A DNA stretch of 64,000 nucleotides from Artocarpus heterophyllus (Eukaryota; Streptophyta; Magnoliopsida; Rosales; Moraceae), in contig CM046351.1 of the NCBI GenBank assembly GCA_025403435.1, forward strand, positions 2,551,493-2,615,492. Direction: 5' to 3'. Below, piece by piece: positions 43,385 through 53,582 of this stretch. Within the stretch, counting starts at the first letter, position 1; every line of letters starts with the position of its first letter. The notes under the pieces are model-generated. The model ran no database searches. It worked only from the letters and a program-made list of their open reading frames with translations, and was not told the origin of the DNA. The translations under genes and the position numbers were made by a program.

Positions 43385-44001
43385 ACCCTAAGCTTAATGG
43401 GCTTAAATATTGCAGGCTTGCTTGGCTTTAACAATTGTGGTAGAGTAGTTCTTTGGCCCAATGGACTGACCAAAGTACTTATAAGAGAGAGACTCCATGG
43501 GCCTGATCGAGCTAGTCAATAAAACGAGTGTCCATCTCATTATGGCCTGAAATTGAACATATATGCATTAACAGATTAACATCAACAAAATTATCCATAA
43601 CATACTTTAGTTCATATTAGGGTGAATGGCTATGATTATGGAAGTCCACACAACAAATATTTCAATAGCCCCCACTTAATTGTTGAAATTTAAACTTTTA
43701 CCCATAAAAGTTTTCAAAAATTCTAGATATTGTAATTTATTGAATATTTTAGATATCGTACACCACACCTAATAATGAAAATATATAATTATGTCTCCCA
43801 TCAACAAAATACTTTATAACAATTTATGACTCTACCACTACCTACTGGGAGTTTTATTTAAGCAAATTATTACAGAAAGCGTTATCCAGGCAACCGTTAA
43901 GAAAAGCATAACCAAACCCTATAACGAGTATTATTAAGCAACCCTACAGATAGTTTTGTTACCTTTATGGGTGTTATTTTCACGTAATATATACATACAA
44001 G
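43385..44001. other. Intergenic stretch between LTR and MULE
   Basis: Nothing recognisable is seen. It has a moderately AT-rich composition without repeats or open frames of note. Confidence 0.4.
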
Positions 44002-44010
44002 TATTAGTTA

Positions 44011-45307
44011 GGGTCAATTGTCATGTTAGTCCCTAACCTTTCATGAGAGTGTGATTTTGATCCCAAATTTTTTTTTATCTGTCAGTCCACTACCTTTTAT
44101 TTTAGTTATCGAGAGACCATTTTAACGGTTAACTCATTAAGTTTGACCGTTAAAGTTTGTGGAATATTATTTTTAATTAAAATTACTAAATTATCTTTTA
44201 AAATAATAGTTACATTAAAGAATTAATAAATTTTTTTAAAAAATCTAAATAAATAAAACAATACAACCCAAATCTTTCTCACATCTTTTTCTTCCTTAAA
44301 TCTTCTTCTACTTCATCACATTATGGAAAGAAAAAAAATATAAATCAAGTTCTCCTGTCCTTCTATAACAGCAGGAAACAAATTTTAATTTTTGTATACA
44401 AAACAAAACTTCTACAAATGAAAACAAGTTGACATTCAAAATTTTATCCTTGGTGAAAGCCAAGCACATGGATTCCAACAAACATAAAAAAAGAGCATAG
44501 GTAGTGAAACCAATCGGAAATAATCAAAACATAAATGGTACAAATTAAAATGACATTTCCCTTTACCATTAGAATCATTCTGGTTATTTCACTGTGAGGA
44601 AAAAAATACTTCACAAATTGACCTATTATTGAGAGAGATCCTCTAAAAGTCTATGCCCATTATCGACCATATCCAACCCCATCGTCCTAAGAACTTCACA
44701 AAAACATTGTTGGCAGCGTCAAAGTTGGACGGAGATGGAGGGAATTTGCCGCCATAGGGGCTGTAGATCTAGCAACGATTAGGATTGGAGTAGACATTGT
44801 AGGCCTTGGAGACAAGCTTGAACTAAGCCTTGACCTCCTTCGTTGATCGGGTTCTTGTCTGGATTGTACTTCATTGCCATCCCCTTATACGCCTTCTTCA
44901 GCTCTCATGCTATCAATGGCGATCTAGGGTCCCAATGATCTGTGTGGGTAGAGAGAGAAAGAGAAGGGGGACAGAAAGAGTTGAAAGGTGACGTTTTTCT
45001 TTTGCTTTCTTGTTTTTGTTTTTGTTATTTTGTTATTTTGTTTTCATTAATATTATCTTTTTTTTTTACTTTTTTTGATTGTTTTAATGTTCTTATTTAT
45101 ATTTTTAAAACATATTAGGTATTTTACTTAAATACCCTTCCTAAAATGGTTACATGCATCTCACGTGATGCATATTTAACATTGATCTAGTAAAATTGAT
45201 CCCTCATCAACCAAAATAAAAGGTTAGGGTCGATTCAATAAAAAAAAAGGTTAGAGACTAAATGTTTATTTTTGTGAATAGTTGGGGACTATTAAAGCAA
45301 TTTACTC
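44011..45307. mobile_element. MULE-type element carrying a host gene fragment (Pack-MULE-like)
   Basis: Ends are GGGTCAATTGTCATGTTAGTC and, reversed, GAGTAAATTGCTTTAATAGTC, with inverted similarity continuing through the CCCTAACC/CCCCAACT blocks. The 9-bp flanks are TATTAGTTA (44002-44010) and TATTAATTA (45308-45316), one mismatch. There is no transposase. The interior holds a DnaJ-like gene fragment (44700-44905, minus). Mutator-like elements that capture gene pieces are well known in plants. Confidence 0.75.
44700..44905 (-). pseudogene. Captured DnaJ (HSP40, subfamily B type) fragment
   Basis: The minus strand from 44905 reads ELKKAYKGMAMKYNPDKNP, the J-domain helix II and loop, with NPD in place of the HPD needed to stimulate Hsp70. 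A frame shift follows; the next frame gives KLVSKAYNVYSNPNR, then after a stop IYSPYGGKFPP and FDAANNVFVKFLG. These match in order the J-domain end and the following region of subfamily B DnaJ proteins (YEVLSDPxKR, IYDQYGEEGLK, DIFxEFFG). The shift, the stop and the lost histidine make it a nonfunctional fragment. Confidence 0.65.
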
Positions 45308-45487
45308 TATTAATTATAGTGTAGCAACAATATTTAAATATCACTGGAATTGTTGGCACCTAGTATCTATATTAAAACTCAAGTATAGTACAGAAATATC
45401 AAATGGTCTTAATTTGCTTATATCACAGCACAGTTAAATACTAGCTACAAATACTGTTTTATTTCCACACAAACCCATTAATTTTAT

Positions 45488-46677
45488 GGATAAATTGCTT
45501 GGGAGGTCTCCAAACATTTTAAAGAGATGTGACTTAATCCCTAAATTTTTTTATTTAACTAGGTCTAACCGTTAAAAAAAGTTACGATTTGGTCTCTACC
45601 GTCTAATTTTGAATGAAAAAAGTTTTTTGACTTCATTTTTAGTTAAAAATACTAAAATACCCTTTATGGTATATTAAAAAATTAATAAAAATTAAAACAA
45701 AATGTATTAAAAAATATATAACAAAAAATTTAACAAAATTCATAATAATAATAGTAATAATAAAAAAAAATCTTTCTTCTTTTATTCGATTGCTCAGGAT
45801 TTTGCTTAGGTTCTTGTTGAGTTCATTGTTTGTCGCCATCGGCAAGCTCGCTATCATTGGCAGTCTCGAATAGCTATCGTCGCGAACCACCTGGGCGTCC
45901 TCATCTACCCATTGCGACCCACTCAGGCCTGCCATCTCTTCGTAAACCCCAGGATTATTGGGGGCAATTCTAATGGAGGGGACGGAGGCAAAAAGTGGAA
46001 GGGGCCGTCGCAAACCCTAGTCAGTTTTGTGTTTTTTTTTTCCTCAAGTCTAGAGTTTTTGCTTTCCCAATTTTCACTTTGTTTTGAGACAAAATTTCTT
46101 ACTTTTTTTGATGAGGTTATGATCTGAAGCTCTATGGATTCACGTCATTTTCTTTGAATTTGGGGATTTTTGTTATTTTTGGTACTTATTTTTCTGATTA
46201 GTTTTGAATTTTGGGTTTGTGCTTTGTGTTGAGACTTGTAAATGTTTTAATGTTTGTGCTTTATGAATTTGAGCACAAAGTTTCAATCTTACGGAGAAAC
46301 TTCTTTGCGTTGGATTTGTGGCAGTAAGAACTTACTGATAAATGAAAGCCAATTTTAGATTGTTATTCATGGTTTGGAAGAGAGAGAGATTGAATATTCA
46401 TCATAATTATGTTTTAACATTCATCAGATTGTTGTTCGGGTATTCATCATATTTATTTCTTAGTTTTTTGAGTTTAAATTTTAATTTCATTGATACATAT
46501 TAAGTATTTTACTAAAATACTTTTACGAAAGTGGTTAAAATTTTTTTCCATCCAAAATTAAATAGTGAGGGACCAAATCGCATATTTTTTAATAGTTAGA
46601 TCCAGTTAAATAAAAAAAAAATTTAAAACCAAATCGCACCTTTTTAAAAAAGTTGAGACCTTCTCAATAATTTACCC
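45488..46677. mobile_element. MULE-type element, copy 1
   Basis: Terminal inverted repeats exceed 100 bases: GGATAAATTGCTTGGGAGGTCT on the left and, reversed, GGGTAAATTATTGAGAAGGTCT on the right. Both continue through TATTTAACT(A/G)G(G/A)TCTAAC and a GATTTGGTC block. The 9-bp flanks are TAATTTTAT (45479-45487) and TAATTTAAT (46678-46686), one mismatch. No transposase is present. A less AT-rich interior (45790-46030) may be a captured gene piece; its minus strand reads ASLPMATNNELNKNLSKILS, not recognised. Confidence 0.75.
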
Positions 46678-48272
46678 TAATTTAATTAAACTAGCAATAG
46701 GGAAGGGATAATTTTCTACCTCTGCTATTAATGAATGTATTATTCATTGGGAAAAAATGACCCTGCAGCATGCATCTAGGCTAGGAACTTCGTGCACTTG
46801 GGCATATGCAGTGCACGTATTGGTGATTACACGACTCGTCTTTTTTTCCGTATCGATTTGCGCTCTTGGCAACAATTTGATTTGTTTTCATGAAATGAAA
46901 GGCTCCAGTGTTCGGATGATCGCACGTCAAGTGTCAAATTTTCCTCTAAGGCTTATCCTCTCTAAATATGCAACGTTACTTTTTAAGATTTAAGAATATG
47001 GTTATTAAACACAGCCAGAATAATTTCTTTACATCATTACTTCAAGTCTGCCAACTTCAATATTTTGGATCTTTCTGAACTCAATAAATTAATCATGCCC
47101 CACTTCTTATATGTTGTGTTCTTTTCATTATACTATTTGTACATATCACCCTTCCTTGAATGTCCCCTCAATTATTTACATTGGTGCACGTACTGTTACG
47201 TTAGTGCATGTAATAATCAAAACAATAATGCAAAATATACATGATACAAGTTAGATGCATGAAGTTCCTAGCCTAGATGCATGTTGCAGGGTCATTTTTT
47301 TCCCAATGAATAATGAATAATACGTGCATTAATAGCAAAGGTAGAAAAATATCCCTTCCCTATTGCTAGTTTAATTAAGTTATGGTAAATTGTTCGGAAG
47401 GTCTTCAACTTTTTTAAAAATATACAATTTAGTTTTAATTTTTTTATTTAACTGGATTTAACTACTGAAAAGATGCAAGTTGTCCCCCAACATTTAATTT
47501 TAGATGGAAAAAAAATTTAACCACTTTAGTAAAAAAATATTTTAGTAAAATCCCTAACATGTATGAATACCCAAAAAAACAATCTGACGAATGTTAAAAC
47601 ATAATTATGATAAATACCCAATCTCTCTCTCCATTCCAAACCGTGAACAACAATCTAAAATTGGCTTTCATTTGTCAGCGAGTTCTTACTACCCCAAATC
47701 CAACGCAAAGAAGTTTCTCCGATACGATTGAAACTTTGTGCTCAAATTCATAAAGTACAAAACATTTAAACATTTACAAGTCTCAACACAAAACACAAAC
47801 CTAAAATTCAAAAATAATTACAAAAATAAGTATAAAAAATAACAAAAATCCCCATATTCAAAGAAAATGACGTGAATCCACAGAGCTTCAGATCTAAACC
47901 TCATCAATAAAATCAATAAATTTTGTCCCAAAACAAAGTGAAAATTGAGAAAGCAAACACTCTAGACTTGAGAAAAAGAAAAACACATAACTGACCAGGG
48001 TTTGCGATGACTCCTTACCCGCTTCAGATTCATCGGCCCCTTACAGTTTCGCCTTCGTCCCTCCATTAGAGTTGCCCCCAACGACGTTGGGTTTGCGACG
48101 AGATGGCACGCCTGGGTCGCGATGGGTAGACGAGGATGCCTAGGTGGGTCGCAACGGGTGGACAAGGAGGGAAGTGATTCGAGACCGCTAGCGATGGTGA
48201 GCTCGCCGACAGCGACAAACAATGAACGCGACAAGAACCGGAGCAAGATCCTGAGCAATCGAATGAAAGAAG

Positions 48273-48307
<35 letters not shown>

Positions 48308-49205
48308 CGATTCTGTTAAATTTTTTTGTTATAGATTTTGTTTTAATTTTTATTAATTTTTTAATGTATCATAAATGGTATTTTAATAATTTTAATTAAA
48401 AATGAAGTCAAAGAACTTTTTCGTACAAAATTAAACAGTGAGGGATCAAATCACACTTTTTTTAATTGTTAGATCCAGTTAAATAAAAGAAAAGTTTGAC
48501 AGCAAATCACATCTTTCCAAAATGATTAGAGACCTTCTGAATAATTTATCCTAATATAATTGAACTAGGAATAGGGAAGGGATAATTTTCTCCCTCTGCT
48601 ATTAATGCATGTATTATTCATTGGGAAAAAAAAAAAGACCCTGCAACATTCATCTAGGCTAGGAACTTCAAGCATCTAACTTGTATTATGTATATTTAGT
48701 ATTATTGTTTTGATAATTACAACCACTAACGTAACGGTACGGGCACCAATGCAAATAATTGATGGGACATTCAAAGAAGGGTGATATGTACAAATAGTAT
48801 AATGAAAAGAACACAACATATAAGAAGTGGGGCATGATTAATTTATTGAGTTCAGAAGGATCCAAGATATTGATGTCGTCGGTCTTGAAGTAATGATGTA
48901 AAGATATTATTCTAGGGGGCAATACTAAACATCTCGATCGGGCTGGCTGTAACCCAGCACTCTCAGTGGGTGGGCCACAGCCCAATAGAAAAAAAAAGTT
49001 TTTCTGTTCTGGGTGTGTTTAATAACCACATTCTTAAATCTTAAAAGGTAATGTTGCATGTTTAGAGGATAAGCCTTGGAGGAAAATTTGACACTTGACA
49101 TGCAATATTCCGAACACTTGAGCCTTTCATTTCATGAAAACAAATCAAATTGTTACAGAGTGCAAACTGATGCAGCCAAAACGACATGAGTGATGTAATC
49201 ACCAG
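46678..49205. repeat. Large inverted duplication centred on a second MULE copy
   Basis: Reading along the plus strand the order is B (46678-46790), C (46792-47015), D (47028-47245), B reversed (47245-47383), MULE copy 2 (47384-48551), B (48552-48668), D reversed (48666-48908), a 100-base insert, then C reversed (49012-49205). Arms C-D-B and B-D-C are therefore inverted repeats of roughly 600 bases around the MULE. Similarity is high but imperfect, with many point differences. Confidence 0.75.
47384..48551. mobile_element. MULE-type element, copy 2 (inverted relative to copy 1)
   Basis: Ends are GGTAAATTGTTCGGAAGGTCT and, reversed, GGATAAATTATTCAGAAGGTCT. The interior matches copy 1 in reverse, including the KILSNRMKEE-encoding block (48240-48275). 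Both outer flanks carry the same sequence B next to the element, so the flanks come from duplication of one insertion rather than an independent event. Positions 47980-48270 are GC-richer than in copy 1. Confidence 0.75.
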
Positions 49206-50365
49206 TACGTTATGTCACAATACATAATTGGAATTATTGATACATAATATACTGTATTATACATATAGATAAGATGGATAAATTCCCTAGGACTTGCACA
49301 AAGTTTTTTTTTTAGTCCGAAAATAACAAGACTTTAAATAGTTCGTTTGACACCACAACTTTTGAACGTAGTTGTGTTGTACATTATTAGTGATTTTTTT
49401 AAGAAATACTATTCATGATTACGACCCACACAGTTTTTTCTGAGTTGTTTTGCCCTTGACGTCTTTGATGAACTGAGTGAGATTCTTCTCTGATGATCCG
49501 GTCTTAGTCAACGCATTTTCCAAGGTCATTCTAAACGCCTTGATGCTCTTCCGCAACTGATTGTGGTCATCATCGACTCCCAATTTTCCACCCATCAGAC
49601 GGTTGATCTTTTCCGCGACTTCTTCCCTTGTGACGACCTTCCCCTTGTGTTGATCATCAACAAGATTGATTCCAATCCGCCAATCATCAACCACCAGCTT
49701 CCTATTAGTAATCTGGTCGGTCAACAGAGGGTAAGTCAACAAAGGTACGCCACACCATACACTCTCCAACACCGAATTCCACCCACAGTGCGTTAAGAAC
49801 CCTCCAATCGCAGGGTGAGAGATCACCTCAATCTGACAACACCACGTGACGATCAACCCCTTGCCCTTAATCCGGTCCTCGTAACCGACGGGCAAGATAT
49901 CGGGCTCATCCGAGCTCACGATATCGGGGCGAAGCACCCAAATAAAACCCACTTGGCTAAGCAAAAGCCCATACGCTATCTCCTCAATATCTCTCTTCCT
50001 GGCATGGGCGTAGCTCCCAAACGACACGTAAAGGACCGAGCCACGAGGCTTGGAATCGAGCCACTTGGCACAGTCCGTCTCGGACCAGAGGCTAGTGGCC
50101 ACAGAGCTCTTGGTGAACCCTGATGGGAAAATGGGCCCGATCGAGTAGATCGGTTGCTTCTTTTGTAGGGCTGAGATTGTGTCGTTTTCGAGCTCTTGAA
50201 CTGTGTTGCATAGAATAAAATCGGCTTTTTTAACGTCGTCGAAAGCCTTGTATATTATTCTATGCTCTGTGGTGGATGTCTCAGTGGCCTGGAGATACGA
50301 CATCAAGTCCTTGGGCTCGATTGCTTCCACTCCGGGAATGTAGCAGATGGTGTCTTTGCGATTCT

Positions 50366-50901
50366 CTGACATAATTAATAATTAATAATTGATGACATAA
50401 AAATCCAAACTATTGTTACAAGGGTTTCTCTAATAATGGAAAAGAATGAAAAAAAAAAAATTATAGCCAGATTTGAATCAATTTTTTTTTTGAAATTTAC
50501 GCAATGGTACTTTACAAAAAAAATTATGTATTAAAAAAACGTATGCTTCTAGTTATTGTTCCCTAATATTTTGGGATCGATACAAATAAATCCTCTGTGT
50601 ATTAAAACTCAAATATGTTAAGTTAAAAAAATTTTTTTTTTTTTTTAAAACTATGTTAAAATATGAAAAAATATTCTAGAGATTTTCATTGCTTTTAGTC
50701 ATATACGTTTAATTAGTGTTAGGTGTGTATATATATATAGTAATCAGTACATGAAGCGATAGAATCATCAAGCATGCATGGAAAAACTAACATATATTTA
50801 TTCAAATTGAAAAAATTTGTTGCTTACATAAGACAACAAAAAGTTTTTTTTTGGGGCAAAAAACACCCGAATATATATATAATATTTGTTTATATGCATA
50901 C
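50366..50901 (-). other. UGT intron
   Basis: The donor is CATG/GTATGC at 50902/50901 and the acceptor ATTATGTCAG before 50365. Splicing joins codon phase 1 (G|AG) to give HENRKD. The intron is AT-rich (536 bases), with long A/T runs and no coding sequence. Confidence 0.8.
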
Positions 50902-51342
50902 CATGAGAAGCAGAATGGTGACCATTTTGTATCAGGAGGTCCAAGTGGTAGTACAAGGTGAGAACCAAAGCTGGTTCAGTCCAAAAGGAGATATTGACAA
51001 GTTTATACTTGTTGGCTATAAATGAAGTCCAAAGAAAGAAAGTATCGGCTATTAAGCACGTCAACGGCGGATCCGACGAGCTGATCATGTTTCCGAGAAG
51101 TTCATCGACATGTGCCGAGAATACATACCGGGCGCCGTCCCAAAACTGGTCGTGGTTGAGGGACCGGTCGAACCCTAGCGGAAAACCGTCGCTGATCGTC
51201 GCGTAGCGGATGTCTAGGCCCGATTTACGCGCTCCGGCGAAGATGTCGACGTCGTTGTGATCATGGTCGTCCGTATTGTTTGTGTTGTGTTGTTGGGACT
51301 TGGTGATCTGTTGGTGAATGTAGAGAGTGTTTACAAAGGTGA

Positions 51343-51347
51343 TGGTG
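51343..51347. repeat. Target site duplication, left copy
   Basis: TGGTG directly precedes the 5' LTR and is repeated at 60355-60359 after the 3' LTR. It lies in the coding sequence of the UGT (codons 41-43). Confidence 0.95.
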
Positions 51348-53478
51348 TGTAACGTCCCGAAATTTATTTAACATTAATGTAATGTAAATGATGAATTAGT
51401 GTGCCATAATTAAAGTTTTAACTTTAATTAGATTATTTGGTTGGATTTTTAGTTTTTGGTTGTTTTGTTAAATTGATGTGTTCAAAAGATTCCTTGTTGA
51501 TTTAAAATGATGTTTTGAGTTTTAAAACACAACAATTTGTAAAATGTTAAAAATACTCTGTTTTACAAAACCGTGGGCGGCACATGGTTTTCGCACAGTA
51601 AAACCGCCCACCGATTTTCTCTATTTATTTTCCTTTCCTCTCTCTCTCTCCTCACTCTCACGAGCTCTCTCTCTCTCTCTTCCCTCTCTCTCTCGGCAGC
51701 TCACTCTCTCTCAATCTCTTTCAAAAATTTTTGATTTCCATTCGAATCCAAGCTTCGGAACAGCAAGGAGGAAGCTCGGGGACGTGATTCGGCAACCGAG
51801 AACGCGGATTGAAGCTTCGATTCGAGGTTAGATTCGAAATTTCTAAACTTTTTTCAAAATTTTCGATTTTGTGTGTTTTTGAAATCTAAGTTTGTTTAAG
51901 CTTAGAAAACCGTGGATTTGTGTTAAATGAGCTTAGAACAACTAGAATCTAAACCTAGATTGAAGAAAAACGGATTGGATTCAAGATTTTCATTTTTCTC
52001 CTCTTTTTCTCATTTTCGGATTTTTGAGGATTTCGAGTTCAAATGTTGTTTAAATGATTCCAAACATGTTTTAGAATGTTTTTCTATCAACTATAGTTGT
52101 TTTTCATGCCTGGGATTTGAGAAAAACAGGTTGGAATTCAGATTTGGATTTTGGGGATCGAGAAACCCGTGGCTGGGATTTCTGGATTTTCCCTGTTCGG
52201 CAGGCCGGAGTGATGATCGGCAGGCCGGTGTTCTTCCGATCGGCAGGCCGAATCTGGGGACATGTTCGGCAGGCCGAACTTTGCTTCCGGCAGGCCGAAC
52301 TGTACAGTTCGGCAGGCCGAAGCAGGGCGTCCGGCAGGCCGACCGAGGCATGGAAAATTTTGTGATTTTTACCCGTTTTCACTGTTTTGAACCCTGATTT
52401 AAATCCCAACCTTATAGGATGATTTTAATGATACAAATGGCACACTAGGACATCATGAAATGATTTAGTAACATAGGATGTTTCGAACTAGATATTGATT
52501 GATTTAGTTGGTATCTAGGATTGTTCGTGGTTCCGTGGAGCTAACGTATAGCGGACCGGGATTACGGTGTGGGGTACCGGCACGAGTACTGAGGTAGGAC
52601 TTCTATCCTATTTCTTTGGTAGCCTGGTTTTGAAATGATTTGGCTTTGAAAAGGATTTCTATCAAAATGTTTTCAACGGTTGTTTGAAAATGATTTTATC
52701 GGTTATATTTTTATATACCGTGACATGAAATGAATTTCATAATGAATGTAATTGACAATACTCGGTAATTGGGTTTTGAATGATAATGATAATAAACACA
52801 TGGGCATGATGCCATATCAGAGATCGGGTCGTGATCGACCTTGGGGGCAGGTCCCGAAACCCAGCTGGGCCACTACGGTGGTGATATCATGGTTTGCCTA
52901 GGTAAAAGTAAATTGGTGTTTTGATTTGACGAGTAGACTGTTCTGTGTCAGAACGGTTCTACTCAATTTATTTATTTATTTATTCAAGTTTCTTCTTGCA
53001 TAACTCCTGATAATGCTATGTTTCTTTGCATTAAATTATTTTATAAAACTTAGTCCTACTGAGCCTTTCGCTCACGTTTTACTGTTTTAAATTCCCCCCC
53101 CTTCTAGGTGGTTTCCCATTTAGGTTTGGAGAAGATTCTTCGGACCGAACTCAGGAGCAATAGGAGAATTTATTTATATTCTGTATTATTAATCAAGGCA
53201 TGTAAGACTTAACTTTATTCGTACTTGGACTGTAATTGTATTTGTGATATTGTCAGATCCATGTGTGTGCACAAGTTGTGGGTTGTGGAACCCATATTCG
53301 CGGTTTTTATTCAAGTATTGTTATTTGTTTAATGATTTTAAATTCTTTATCAAATGTGGTGGAAAAATCTCTTTAATTCTTGCTTAATTGGATTTTTAAA
53401 CCCTTAATTTCAATTAAATTCTCCTTTAATTAATCTAAATATTCCGCCACGTCACCTCCCGTACTCCGGGGCGTGACA
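51348..53478 (+). repeat. 5' LTR
   Basis: 2131 bases, TGTAACGTCCCG to CCGGGGCGTGACA. By reading, the only difference from the 3' LTR is G at 53232 versus A at 60108. A CT-rich stretch at 51640-51720 follows a TATTTATTTTCC block and probably marks the transcript leader. Seven dyad motifs lie at 52198-52341. Confidence 0.97.
52198..52341 (+). repeat. Array of seven CGGCAGGCCG dyad motifs in the 5' LTR
   Basis: Exact CGGCAGGCCG copies start at 52198, 52218, 52241, 52267, 52288, 52310 and 52332, a spacing of 20-26 and typically 22 bases. The best copies extend to AGTTCGGCAGGCCGAACT-like dyads (TTCGGC-AG-GCCGAA). The same array is at 59074-59217 in the 3' LTR. Confidence 0.95.
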
Positions 53479-53481
53479 GAA

Positions 53482-53493
53482 TGGTATCAGAGC
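53482..53493 (+). other. Primer binding site, initiator tRNA-Met
   Basis: TGGTATCAGAGC starts three bases after the 5' LTR. It is complementary to the 3' end of plant initiator tRNA-Met, the usual minus-strand DNA primer of Ty3/gypsy elements. Confidence 0.95.
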
Positions 53494-53582
53494 TCAAGGT
53501 TATGAACCTTGGGAATTGTGCACACATAGGTTTGACAATGAAATACCTCTGACAGTCCAATTTTGTTTTCAGAAGTGAGAGG

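Noticed and set aside
51544..52409. Open frames within the LTRs, also at 58420-59285 and 40558-40888
   Set aside because: They are identical in both LTRs, arise from CT-rich and motif-array sequence on both strands, and match no protein family; they are noncoding LTR sequence.
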